The notes beneath the pieces were generated by a model. The model ran no database searches and was not told where the DNA came from. It saw only the letters and a program-made list of their open reading frames with translations. The translations under genes and the position numbers were made by a program. From an uncultured bacterium (GTDB lineage: Bacteria; Planctomycetota; JAJSAM01; JAJVHW01), in the NCBI GenBank assembly GCA_937996235.1, contig CALKVK010000009.1:1-64000 (forward strand): a stretch of 64,000 nt of DNA, in the 5' to 3' direction. This document shows positions 44,295 through 52,835 of this stretch, one piece after another (positions within the stretch are counted from its first letter, which is position 1; each line of letters opens with the position of its first letter).

Positions 44295-45956
44295 TCAGCG
44301 GCCTTCGCCGGCGTCGACCGGCTGCGCGGCGCCGCTCCCCGCAGGGCTCGGGTCGAGCAGCACGCGCTCGCCCGTCACGGGGTCGAGACGCGGGTAGCCG
44401 CCCGGCTCGCGCCCTCCCGCGTCGTACGGCTCGGGAGCGGCCTGGCGCACGTCGCGCGGCACGCCGAGCGTGACGCAGACGGAGCCGTCTGCCGCGCGCT
44501 CGATGTCGGTCAGATCGACGCGGAACGCGCCGGGCGCCGCGCTGCGCGTCGACGGCTGCGTGTCCGGCGTGAGATCTCGCGCCCGCGCTGTCGGGAACGC
44601 GATCTCGCCCGGCCGCACGAGCGCCGCGTCGAACGTGTCGACGCCGTGCGCCTCCACCAGGTCCACGCGCGCGCGATAGCGCCCTTGGCCCGGCGTCCCG
44701 GCGCCGCCGACCCGCCACACGAAGAGGCCGGCGCTCGGGAGCCGCGCGTCGAAGCCGCGGCGCTCGCGCGCGGCGAGCAGCAGGTACTCGTCGCTGCGCG
44801 GCGTCAGCGGCACGACCACGGCGTGTGCGCCGCGCGTGCCGACCGGCGCGAGCCGCAGGCGCTGCGGCGTGCGCGGGTCCACGACGACCGTGGGCAGCCA
44901 GCCGAGCTGCACGCGGCACCACGCGCACAGCGAGAACGGCGCGCGCGCGCCCTCCGGCGCCGCGCCGCGGTGGCCGATCGCCATCAGGCAGAAGTCGCCT
45001 GCGCCGGTCCGGTGTGCGGCGCCGTACATGTCCGGCAGGCCGAGGAGATGACCGAACTCGTGGCAGTGCTCGCCGATCTCGCCGCCGACGGCGCAGTCGG
45101 CGGAGTGGACGTAGTACGGCAGACGGCGTCCGCCGAGCGTGACGACTGCGCGGTGCGGCCACAGCGCGCGGCCCGGGACGGCCTCGACGGCGCCGTCGTA
45201 CACGAACGCGATCCCGTCGAACGAGCGCAGCGCGTCGGCGCCGTCGCGGGCTGCGAGTGCCTGCGCCGCGGCGGCGAACGGCGAGTCCCTGCCGCCGCCC
45301 ATGCCCGCCCGGTCGTACGCGCCGCGCGGCGCGTCGAGCCGCACCGCTTCGGCGACGGCGCCCTCGACGCGCAGCGCGCCGCCGGACTGGTCCGCGAAGT
45401 AGTCGGCGAGCGACGCGCCGGCGCCGGAGGTCCCCGTGCGCGCGAAGTAGAAGCGCTCGAGCGCCGTCCGCGCGACGCCGTCGTCGCGGTCGTCCGCGAA
45501 GCGCAGGGGGACGACGAGCAGCCGGAACAGCGCGCCGCGGTGGTACGGCTGGGGTGCGCGCCGGCCGCCGAGGCGCACCGTGCGGTCGAGCAGCGCGGCG
45601 TCGCGTTCGAGCGTGACGGCGACCGTGTCGCCCGGAGCGTGCCGGGCCAGCGCGGCGACGAGATCGTCTTCGGTGCGGAGCGCACGTCCGTCGAGGAGCG
45701 TGAGCAGGTCGCCGGCGGCGAGTCCCGCGCGCTGCGCGGCAGCGCCCTCCACCACGCGCACCACGGACAGCCCGCGTGCGGCCCGCGTGGTCACCACGCC
45801 GAGGAACGCGTCGGTGCCGGGCTCCGGGAGGTTCGCGCGCTCCGCCTCGGCCGCCGGCCGCGCCACGAGCACGCGATCGGCCGCACGCGCGGTCCACGGC
45901 ACGCACGCGGCCGCGACGGCGCAGGTCGTCAGCAGGATTCGCGGGAGACCCGGCAC
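44295..45956 (-). CDS. Exported PDZ-M6 family metallopeptidase
   Basis: The 553-residue protein has a signal peptide (ILLTTCAVAAACVPWTARA). A PDZ domain spans about residues 45-130 (FLGVVTTRAARGLSVVRVVEGAAAQRAGLAAGDLLTLLDGR). An M6-type protease domain follows, with ASLADYFADQSGGALRVEGAV and the zinc site HCHEFGHLLGLPDMYG (HExxH plus a downstream Asp). The C-terminal beta-rich part includes LVEAHGVD. Domain order differs from InhA-type proteases, which lack an N-terminal PDZ. It probably cleaves extracytoplasmic proteins. It is convergent with the pseudopilin gene (13-bp gap). Confidence 0.87.
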   Translation of the reverse strand: MPGLPRILLTTCAVAAACVPWTARAADRVLVARPAAEAERANLPEPGTDAFLGVVTTRAARGLSVVRVVEGAAAQRAGLAAGDLLTLLDGRALRTEDDLVAALARHAPGDTVAVTLERDAALLDRTVRLGGRRAPQPYHRGALFRLLVVPLRFADDRDDGVARTALERFYFARTGTSGAGASLADYFADQSGGALRVEGAVAEAVRLDAPRGAYDRAGMGGGRDSPFAAAAQALAARDGADALRSFDGIAFVYDGAVEAVPGRALWPHRAVVTLGGRRLPYYVHSADCAVGGEIGEHCHEFGHLLGLPDMYGAAHRTGAGDFCLMAIGHRGAAPEGARAPFSLCAWCRVQLGWLPTVVVDPRTPQRLRLAPVGTRGAHAVVVPLTPRSDEYLLLAARERRGFDARLPSAGLFVWRVGGAGTPGQGRYRARVDLVEAHGVDTFDAALVRPGEIAFPTARARDLTPDTQPSTRSAAPGAFRVDLTDIERAADGSVCVTLGVPRDVRQAAPEPYDAGGREPGGYPRLDPVTGERVLLDPSPAGSGAAQPVDAGEGR

Positions 45957-46155
45957 GGGCGGAACGCTACCTCGCCGCCCCGGGGCGGCGCCACAGCACG
46001 GAGTCAGGTGCGCCCACGCGGGCGCGGAGGACGCACGCCGCGCGGACGCCTCGCTCCCGGGAGGATCGGCAGCGGCGGCGCCCGACCTTCAACCCGAAGC
46101 GGACCGGCGCCGCTCGCTTCCTTCTCCGGGGACGCCCGCGGCGCAGAATCGCCGC

Positions 46156-46368
46156 GTGCCCGCCCCGGCGCGCCCGGTCGTCCTCGTCGCCCAGCAGGCC
46201 GCCACCGCGGGCGACGACCTGGACCGCGACGCCGGACTGCGCGGGGCGGCCGCCGACCGCGCCGTGCTGCTGCTCTCGGTCGTGTTCGGCGCGGGGCTCC
46301 TCGTGCTCGCGGTCGTCGTCCTCAGCGGCCGCCGGCGCCGGGGTCCGAGCCGGGACCGGACGGGCTGA
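46156..46368 (+). CDS. Small membrane protein
   Basis: A 70-residue frame starts at a GTG in the 365-bp gap between the PDZ-M6 protease and the oxoprolinase gene. It has one clear transmembrane helix (AVLLLSVVFGAGLLVLAVVVL) followed by GRRRRGPSRDR, so the tail should face the cytoplasm. Nearly all third positions are G or C, as in real genes here. It overlaps the 3' end of the oppositely oriented oxoprolinase gene by 47 bp. There is no good Shine-Dalgarno sequence. The rest of the gap (45957-46155) holds nothing I can name. Confidence 0.45.
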   Translation: MPAPARPVVLVAQQAATAGDDLDRDAGLRGAAADRAVLLLSVVFGAGLLVLAVVVLSGRRRRGPSRDRTG

Positions 46369-49300
46369 AGCCACCGCCGCCCGGCGTCTCGACGCGCAGG
46401 ACGTCCCCCGCGGCGACGACGAACGCCGCACGTCCGGGCAGGGCCGTCTCGCGCCCCGCGTGCACGAGCACGTTGCGGCCCGGTGCGCCCGCGCCGCCGC
46501 CGCCGAGCCCCGGCGCGCCGTGCGCGCGCCGCTCCGACAGCACGCCGCCGACCAGCGGCTCGAGGAACTCGATCTCGCGCACGGCGCCGTCGCCGCCGCG
46601 CTGCCGGCCCGCGCCGCCGCTGCCGTCGCGCACGGCGAAGCGCCGGACGACCACCGGCCAGCGCAGCTCGAGCACCTCGGGGTCCGTGATGCGCGTGTTC
46701 GTCATGTGCACCTGCACCGCGCACTCGCCGTCGAACCCGGGCCCTGCGCCGCTGCCGCCGCAGATCGTCTCGTAGTACGCGCCCCCGCGGCCGTCGGCGC
46801 GCCCGAACGTGACGTTGTTCATCGTCCCCTGCCCGGCGGCGCACGCGCCGAGCGCCCGCAGCACGAGATCCACGAGGCGCTGTGACGTCTCGACGTTGCC
46901 GCCGACCACCGCGTCCGGCGCGCGCGGATCGAGCAGCGAGCCGGCGGGGATGCGCACGTCCACGGGCCGCAGGCAGCCCTCGTTGAGCGGCAGCGCGCGC
47001 GGCACGAGCAGCCGCAGCGCGTAGAGCACGGCCGCCCGCGTCACGGCGCGCGGCGTGTTGAGATTGCCCGCCGACCGCGGTCCGGTGCCGTCGAAGTCGA
47101 CGACGATCCCGTGCGCCGCGGCCGTCACGGCGACGCGCAGCGGCGTGCCGTCGTCGAGGGCGTCGGCGGCCGCGTGCGTGCCCGGCGGCAGCGCGGCGGC
47201 CAGCTCGCGCATCGCGGCCTCCCCGTCGTCGAGCACGTGCCCCATGTACGCGGCGACGACGTCCGCCCCGTGCTGTTCGACGAGCGCACGCAGCAGCCGC
47301 GCGCCCTCGGCGTTCGCCGCGCACTGCGCACGCAGGTCCTGCACGCGCTCGTCGAGTCCACGTGCGGGGTGCTCGCCCTCGGCGAAGACCGCGCGCACGC
47401 GCTCCTCGTCGAACACACCGTCGCGCACGACGAGCACGTCGTGCAGGCGCACGCCCTCGTCGGCGAGCGTGCGCGAGAGCGGCGGCATCGAGCCGGGCGA
47501 GATCCCGCCCACGTCGCCGTGGTGCGCGCGGTTCGCGACGAAGAAGCGCGGCACGCCGCCCGCGACGAGCACCGGCGTGACGAGCGTCAGGTCCGGCAGG
47601 TGCGAGCCGCCCGCGTACGGGTCGTTCGTGAGCAGCGCGTCGCCGTCGCGCAGGTCCGCGCCGCGTGCGGCGGCGGCCGCGCGCACGCTCTCCCCCATCG
47701 CGCCCAGGTGCACGGGGATGTGCGGCGCGTTCGCCACGAGCCGGCCCGCCGCGTCGAACAGGGCGCACGAGAAGTCCAGGCGCTCCTTGATGCTCGTCGA
47801 GTGGCTCACGCGCTCGAGTACGGCGCCCATGCGCTCGGCGACCGACATGAACGCGTTGGCGAACAGTGCGAGGTGCACGGGATCGCACGCCGTCGTCGCC
47901 TGCGGCGCCGCGACGACGTCGTGCGCCTCGAGCACGCAGACGCCCGACGCGTCCACGTGCAGCCGGAACCCGGGCTCCAGCCAGAGCGTGGTCACGTCGT
48001 CCACGAGCAGCGCCGGTCCCGCCAGCGCGTCGCCCGGAGAGAGCGTGCCGAGTGCGTGGACCGGCACGTCGAGCGGCGCGGCTCCCGCCGGGCCTTCCCA
48101 CCAGATGCGCGTGCGCTCCGGGAGCTCGCGCGTCGGCGGCGCGAAGCGCGCGACGGAGCGCTCCGGCGCGGCGCCGTCCTCCGCGACCTCCGAGGTCCGA
48201 ACGCGCGCGCCGACGAGCTCGAGCGCGGCACCCGGTCGCGCGAAGCCGTAGAGGCGACGGTGCATGGCGTGGAACACGTCGGCCGTCGTCGCGACGTCGC
48301 CGAGCGGGACCGCGAGCGTGTGGTCCACACCGCGGTAGCGCAGCTCGACGAGCGCGTCGCAGCGCACGCGCGCCGCATCCACGCCTTCGCTCGCGAGCCG
48401 GGCGCGACCCCGCGCCGCGAGCTGCCCGCACGCGCGTCCGGCCGCGCCGCGCGCGTCATCGTCCCACGTGCCGAGCAGCGCGTGCGCCTCGTCGTGGGCG
48501 GAGCGCGCGTTCCCGATGCCCCACGCCGAGAGCACGCTGCCGAGCGGGTGCACGAGCACGCGCCGCATGCCGAGCGCGCGGGCGAGAGCACAGGCGTGCT
48601 GCGCGCCCGCACCGCCGAAGCACACGAGCGCGTGGTCACGCACGTCGTGGCCGCGCTGCACGCTGACCTCGCGGATGGCCTGCGCCATGCGCTCGACCGC
48701 GACGCGCACGAAGCCGAGCGCCGCCTCCTCGACGCCGAGCCCCGCACGGTCGGCCAGCGCGGCGAGCGCGCGGCGCGACGCGTCCACGTCGAACGCGGAG
48801 CGGCCGTCTCCGCCGAAGCAGCGCGGGAAACTCGCCGGCAGCAGCCGTCCGAGGACCGCGTTCGCGTCGGTGAGCGCCGCCGAGCCGCCGCGTCCGTAGC
48901 CCGCCGGGCCCGGATCCGCGCCGACGCTCCCGGGCCCGACGCGCAGGCGCCGTCCGTCGCAGTCGAGTCGCGACCCGCCGCCCGCCGCGACCGTCTCGAC
49001 GCGCAGCGCCGGCACGCGCAGCCGCAGTCCCGCGGCGCGCGTCTCGTAGACGAGCTCCTCCTCGCCCGCCCAGCGCGACACGTCGGTGCTCGTGCCGCCC
49101 ATGTCGAACCCGATGGCCCGAGGCGCACGTGCGATGCGCGCCACCGCGGCGGTCGCGACGACGCCGCCCGCGGGCCCGGAGAGCACGGCGCGCGGACCGG
49201 CCGCGTGCGCGACGTCGCAGAGCCCGCCGTGGCTCTGCATGAAGCGCACGTCCACGTCGTCCGCGAACGCGGCGCGGAAGCGCGCGAGAGAGCGTCGCAG

Positions 49301-49960
49301 GAGCGGCGTCAGGTACGCGTCGGCGGCGGCGGTGGCGCCGCGTGGCACCACCTTCACCTCGCGGGCGACCTCGTGCGAGAGCGCCACGTGCGCGATGCCC
49401 GCCGCGCGCAGCAGCTCTCCGGCCCGCAGCTCGTGCGCCGGCGCTGCGTACGCGTGCAGGAACACGACGGCGACGGACTCGATGCCGGCCGCGCGCACGC
49501 TCTCCGCCGCGCGCAGCACCGACGACGCGTCGAGCGGCGTGCGCACGGTGCCGTCGGCGAGCACGCGCTCGTCGATCTCGAACACGAGCTCCGGGAGCTG
49601 CGGCGCGCGGCGCACGGCCAGCGCGAACAGGTCCGGCCGCTCGCCGCTGCCGATGCGCAGGAGGTCGCGGAACCCCGCGGTGACGAGGAGCGCGCTGCGC
49701 TCGCCGCGTCGCTCGAGCAGCGCGTTCGTCGCCACCGTGGTGCCGCAGCGCACGCTGTGCACGAGTGCGCGCGGGACCGCTCCCGCGGCGTCCGCGCCGA
49801 CGATCTCGCGGATCGCCGCCACCGCGGTGTCGCCGTCGTCCGCGGCGTTCGGCGTCGGCACCTTGCGCACCACGACGCGGCCCGTCCGCGACGTCGCGAC
49901 GACGTCGGTGAAGGTGCCGCCGCGGTCCACGGCGATCGACCAGGGCGCGTCGTCGCTCAC
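46322..49960 (-). CDS. 5-oxoprolinase / hydantoinase A-B fusion protein
   Basis: The 1212-residue fusion has a HyuA-type actin-like ATPase half and a HyuB half. DRGGTFTDVVATSRTGRVVVRK and GFDMGGTSTDVSRW bind ATP, and MQSHGGLCDVAHAAGPRAVLSGPAGGVVAT is typical. From about residue 690 the HyuB part follows (DPVHLALFANAFMSVAERMGAVLERVSHSTSIKERLDFSCALFD). Eukaryote-like OplAH enzymes with this order open 5-oxoproline to glutamate with ATP. Hydantoinases and acetophenone carboxylase subunits are relatives. The GTG overlaps the FAD-dehydrogenase stop. It is the last gene of a three-gene operon. Confidence 0.88.
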   Translation of the reverse strand: MSDDAPWSIAVDRGGTFTDVVATSRTGRVVVRKVPTPNAADDGDTAVAAIREIVGADAAGAVPRALVHSVRCGTTVATNALLERRGERSALLVTAGFRDLLRIGSGERPDLFALAVRRAPQLPELVFEIDERVLADGTVRTPLDASSVLRAAESVRAAGIESVAVVFLHAYAAPAHELRAGELLRAAGIAHVALSHEVAREVKVVPRGATAAADAYLTPLLRRSLARFRAAFADDVDVRFMQSHGGLCDVAHAAGPRAVLSGPAGGVVATAAVARIARAPRAIGFDMGGTSTDVSRWAGEEELVYETRAAGLRLRVPALRVETVAAGGGSRLDCDGRRLRVGPGSVGADPGPAGYGRGGSAALTDANAVLGRLLPASFPRCFGGDGRSAFDVDASRRALAALADRAGLGVEEAALGFVRVAVERMAQAIREVSVQRGHDVRDHALVCFGGAGAQHACALARALGMRRVLVHPLGSVLSAWGIGNARSAHDEAHALLGTWDDDARGAAGRACGQLAARGRARLASEGVDAARVRCDALVELRYRGVDHTLAVPLGDVATTADVFHAMHRRLYGFARPGAALELVGARVRTSEVAEDGAAPERSVARFAPPTRELPERTRIWWEGPAGAAPLDVPVHALGTLSPGDALAGPALLVDDVTTLWLEPGFRLHVDASGVCVLEAHDVVAAPQATTACDPVHLALFANAFMSVAERMGAVLERVSHSTSIKERLDFSCALFDAAGRLVANAPHIPVHLGAMGESVRAAAAARGADLRDGDALLTNDPYAGGSHLPDLTLVTPVLVAGGVPRFFVANRAHHGDVGGISPGSMPPLSRTLADEGVRLHDVLVVRDGVFDEERVRAVFAEGEHPARGLDERVQDLRAQCAANAEGARLLRALVEQHGADVVAAYMGHVLDDGEAAMRELAAALPPGTHAAADALDDGTPLRVAVTAAAHGIVVDFDGTGPRSAGNLNTPRAVTRAAVLYALRLLVPRALPLNEGCLRPVDVRIPAGSLLDPRAPDAVVGGNVETSQRLVDLVLRALGACAAGQGTMNNVTFGRADGRGGAYYETICGGSGAGPGFDGECAVQVHMTNTRITDPEVLELRWPVVVRRFAVRDGSGGAGRQRGGDGAVREIEFLEPLVGGVLSERRAHGAPGLGGGGAGAPGRNVLVHAGRETALPGRAAFVVAAGDVLRVETPGGGGFSPSGPGSDPGAGGR

Positions 49961-51543
49961 GATGCCGGGAAGAGCACGCCGGGGGCGAGGTGTCCGTCGG
50001 GATCGAGCGCGCGCTTCACCGCACGCATCTCCTCGATGCCGCGCGCGCCGCGCAGCGTCCGCAGGAGCGCCTGCTTCACGGGATGGCGCCCCACGCCGTG
50101 TTCGGCGAGGGGCGAGCCGCCGAGACGCACCGCGGTCTCCCCCATCGCGAGGAGCGCCTCCTTGCCGGCGGCCACGTCGGCCGCGCTGCGCGGGATCACG
50201 TTCGGGTGCACGTTGCCGTCGCCGATGTGGCCCCACGTCGCGTGGTCGAGCCCGCGTGCGTCGAACTCCGCGCGCCAGAGCGCGAGCGCCTCTCCCAGCC
50301 GCTCGTACGGCACGACGAAGTCGCCGGCGACCTTGTGGACGCCGGGATCGCGCAGCCGCGCGTCGCGCACGCGGTGGTTGACCGCGAGCGGCACGGCCTC
50401 GCGCACGGCAGCGAGTTGCGTCGCGCGCGCCTCCTCGCCGGGCAGCGCGGCGACGAGCCGCTCCGCGTGCGGTCCGAGCAGCTCGCCGAGGCGCTGCAGC
50501 GGTCCGTCGGGCCCCTCGCCCGCGAGCAGCGCTCCGGCGGCGGCGTCGGCCGACGGCGCATCGGGCAGCTCGACGCGGAAGAAGATCGCAACGGCGTCGC
50601 GCGGGTCGAGCGGCACGCCGTGCGTGCGGTCGGCGCCGTCCTCGACGAGCAGCTCGATGCAGCGACGATCGGCGTGCTCGATGGCCGGGACGTCGATGCC
50701 GCGCGCGTCGCCGTCGCGCCACGTCGCGCGCGACGCGTCGCGCAGCGCGCCGACGACCGCGAGCGCCTCGCGCTCGTCGCGGAACGGCAGCCACGCGGCG
50801 AGCGACGACGCGGGACGCGGCGTCAGCGCGAGCTCCGCGGCGACGACGACGCCCAGCGTCCCCTCGCTGCCGACGAACAGGTCCACGAGGTCCATGCCGT
50901 CGGCCGCGTGGTAGCCGGCGGAGCACTTGGGCACGTCGGGGTCGCGGTACGTCGGCACCGGGACACGCACGGTGCGGCCGTCGCAGCGCACGATGTCGAA
51001 CCAGCCCTCGGGGTGCGCCCGCACCTCGCCGCGCCGCACGTCGAGCACGTCGCCGCCCGCGAGCACGACGGTGAGCGCGCGCACCGCCGTGCGCATCGGT
51101 CCATACTTGAAGGTCGCGGCGCCCGCGGCGTTCGTCGCGACCGCGCCGCCGACGAACGCGCCGTCCCACGTCGGGGCCGGTGCCAGGAAGAGGCCGTGCT
51201 CGCGTGCGGCCGCCTGCAGCGTCACGAGTGCGACGCCTGCGCCGGCGCGCACCGTGCGCGCGCTCGCGTCGAGCGCGAAGCCGTCGAGGGCGTCGGTCGC
51301 GAGCACGGCGCCGCCGACCGGCGTCGCGCCGCCGGTGAGCGACGACTGCGCTCCCACCGCGAGCACGGGACCGCCGGCCGCGAGCACGGCGGCGACCTCG
51401 GCCTCGTCGCGCGGCGCGACGACGCGGTCGGCGCGGCCGCCCGGGAAGTACGCCGCGTCGACGAGCCAGCGCTCCGTCACCTCGCGCTCCGCGGGCGTGC
51501 GGGAGGTGCCGCGCGCCGGGCGGCAGCGTGCGACGTGGTTCAC
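49957..51543 (-). CDS. FAD-linked 2-hydroxy-acid dehydrogenase (GlcD/D2HGDH-like)
   Basis: The 528-residue flavoprotein of the VAO family has VLAVGAQSSLTGGATPVGGAVLAT and FVGSEGTLGVVVAAELALTP for FAD. The C-terminal substrate domain has HATWGHIGDGNVHPNVIP and AEHGVGRHPVKQALL, with the conserved HIGDGNxH histidines. This group oxidises glycolate, D-lactate or D-2-hydroxyglutarate. The exact acid is not clear. There is no GlcE or GlcF gene beside it, so it is likely a single-subunit type. It overlaps the LarA-like gene (upstream) and the oxoprolinase gene (downstream) by four bases each. Confidence 0.9.
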   Translation of the reverse strand: MNHVARCRPARGTSRTPAEREVTERWLVDAAYFPGGRADRVVAPRDEAEVAAVLAAGGPVLAVGAQSSLTGGATPVGGAVLATDALDGFALDASARTVRAGAGVALVTLQAAAREHGLFLAPAPTWDGAFVGGAVATNAAGAATFKYGPMRTAVRALTVVLAGGDVLDVRRGEVRAHPEGWFDIVRCDGRTVRVPVPTYRDPDVPKCSAGYHAADGMDLVDLFVGSEGTLGVVVAAELALTPRPASSLAAWLPFRDEREALAVVGALRDASRATWRDGDARGIDVPAIEHADRRCIELLVEDGADRTHGVPLDPRDAVAIFFRVELPDAPSADAAAGALLAGEGPDGPLQRLGELLGPHAERLVAALPGEEARATQLAAVREAVPLAVNHRVRDARLRDPGVHKVAGDFVVPYERLGEALALWRAEFDARGLDHATWGHIGDGNVHPNVIPRSAADVAAGKEALLAMGETAVRLGGSPLAEHGVGRHPVKQALLRTLRGARGIEEMRAVKRALDPDGHLAPGVLFPAS

Positions 51544-52790
51544 GTCGCGACCTCGACGACGCAGTGCGCCGCGTCCTCGACCGTGGCGCCGCGCGCGCCG
51601 TCTCCGACCTGCGCGCGCAGCCAGGGGGCGACGGCGTCGCACGACGGCAGCGCGTCGAAGCCGGCGGCGCGCAGGTCGTCGGCCGCGAGGGCGGACGAGA
51701 CGACGGCGAGCCTCACGCCGCGCGCCTGCAGGTCGCGGAGCCGCAGCGCCTTGTGGTCGCCGAGCGCGTACCCGGCGCGGGCGACGTGCGCGCGGGCCGC
51801 GGCGGCGTCGGGCGCGGCGGCGAGCAGGTCGACGAAGCGCCGGGGTCCGACGCCGCGCGCGCAGGCGGCGTCGAGCACGATCGCGCCGCCGTCGCGGACC
51901 GCGTGCTCCGAGTTCTTGATCGCCTTCTCCGCCTGGTAGAGCTCCGCGTCGAGCGGCGCGTCGACGCGCAGCACGAGGTGGTCGAGCGGCGCGGGGACGG
52001 TGTGGCGCCAGCGCGCCACCGCGTCGGCCGCGCACGCCTCCAGCGTCGCGAGCGGCGGGCCGGCGGACCAGCGGCCGCCGAGTGCGTCGAGTGCCAGCAC
52101 GCGCCGGTCGGCGAGCAGCGCATGCAGTGTGGCGACGATCGCGTCGTGCACGGGATTGCCCGCCAGCGCGAACGGCCGCGCGCCCGGCTCGGTCGCGCGC
52201 CGGTGACTGCGCGCGATGCCGCTGCGTGCGAGGACGCCCACGCTCAGCGTCTTCCAAGCACCCGTGAGTCCGGCGAACCAGTGCGGCTCGACGGAGCCGA
52301 TGCCGACGACATCGCGCGCCTCCGCGAGCCACGGGTCGCAGAGCTCGTCGCCGACGGCCACGTTCCGCTCGTCTGCGCCCTCGTGCCAGCGCACGTCGCA
52401 GGGGGTCCCGAGCGCTGCGCGCAGCGGCGCCTCGTGACGCGCGCGCGCGGCGGCGTCGTGCACGTGGCTGCCGGTCGCGACGAGGACTCGGACGGAGCGC
52501 GAGCCGAGCGCGGGCGCCAGCGCGCGGAGCGCGTCGGCCGTCGGCGTCGCGCGCGCCGGGTCGTTGACGACGACGAGCAGCGGCGTCTCCGGAGCGCTCG
52601 ACGGCACGCCGCCGGCGAGGGCGAGCGCGTCCGCGGCCGACGCGTGCCCGTGCCGGGCGGCGACGTCGCGCGGCGCGATCCGCCGCGCGACGTGCGCGTC
52701 GCGTTCGGCGACGCCTGCGAGGCACGACGCGCCGCGCACCGAGGCGGAGCCGATCCTCGACGGGTCGCTCGGACAGGCTCCTGGCGTCAC
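51540..52790 (-). CDS. LarA-like nickel-pincer racemase
   Basis: The 416-residue protein belongs to the DUF2088/LarA superfamily of 2-hydroxy-acid racemases that use a nickel-pincer nucleotide. VVVNDPARATPTAD (from about residue 73), VLVATGSHVHDAA (about 103) and VGIGSVEPHWFAGLTGAWKT correspond to LarA motifs. His170 and Lys180 match the catalytic His and cofactor-bearing Lys. The cofactor-maturation genes larB, larC and larE are not in this window. It starts the operon with the FAD dehydrogenase and oxoprolinase. Substrate candidates are lactate, malate or 2-hydroxyglutarate. Confidence 0.82.
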   Translation of the reverse strand: MTPGACPSDPSRIGSASVRGASCLAGVAERDAHVARRIAPRDVAARHGHASAADALALAGGVPSSAPETPLLVVVNDPARATPTADALRALAPALGSRSVRVLVATGSHVHDAAARARHEAPLRAALGTPCDVRWHEGADERNVAVGDELCDPWLAEARDVVGIGSVEPHWFAGLTGAWKTLSVGVLARSGIARSHRRATEPGARPFALAGNPVHDAIVATLHALLADRRVLALDALGGRWSAGPPLATLEACAADAVARWRHTVPAPLDHLVLRVDAPLDAELYQAEKAIKNSEHAVRDGGAIVLDAACARGVGPRRFVDLLAAAPDAAAARAHVARAGYALGDHKALRLRDLQARGVRLAVVSSALAADDLRAAGFDALPSCDAVAPWLRAQVGDGARGATVEDAAHCVVEVAT

Positions 52791-52835
52791 GCGGAGGAGG
52801 CTACACCAGGCCCCGCGGCGACCGCGCGGCGTGCG

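Noticed and set aside
49961..51169. N-terminal extension of the oxoprolinase frame upstream of 49960
   Set aside because: It would overlap the FAD dehydrogenase completely. The GTG at 49960 gives the canonical HyuA N-terminus and a four-base overlap.
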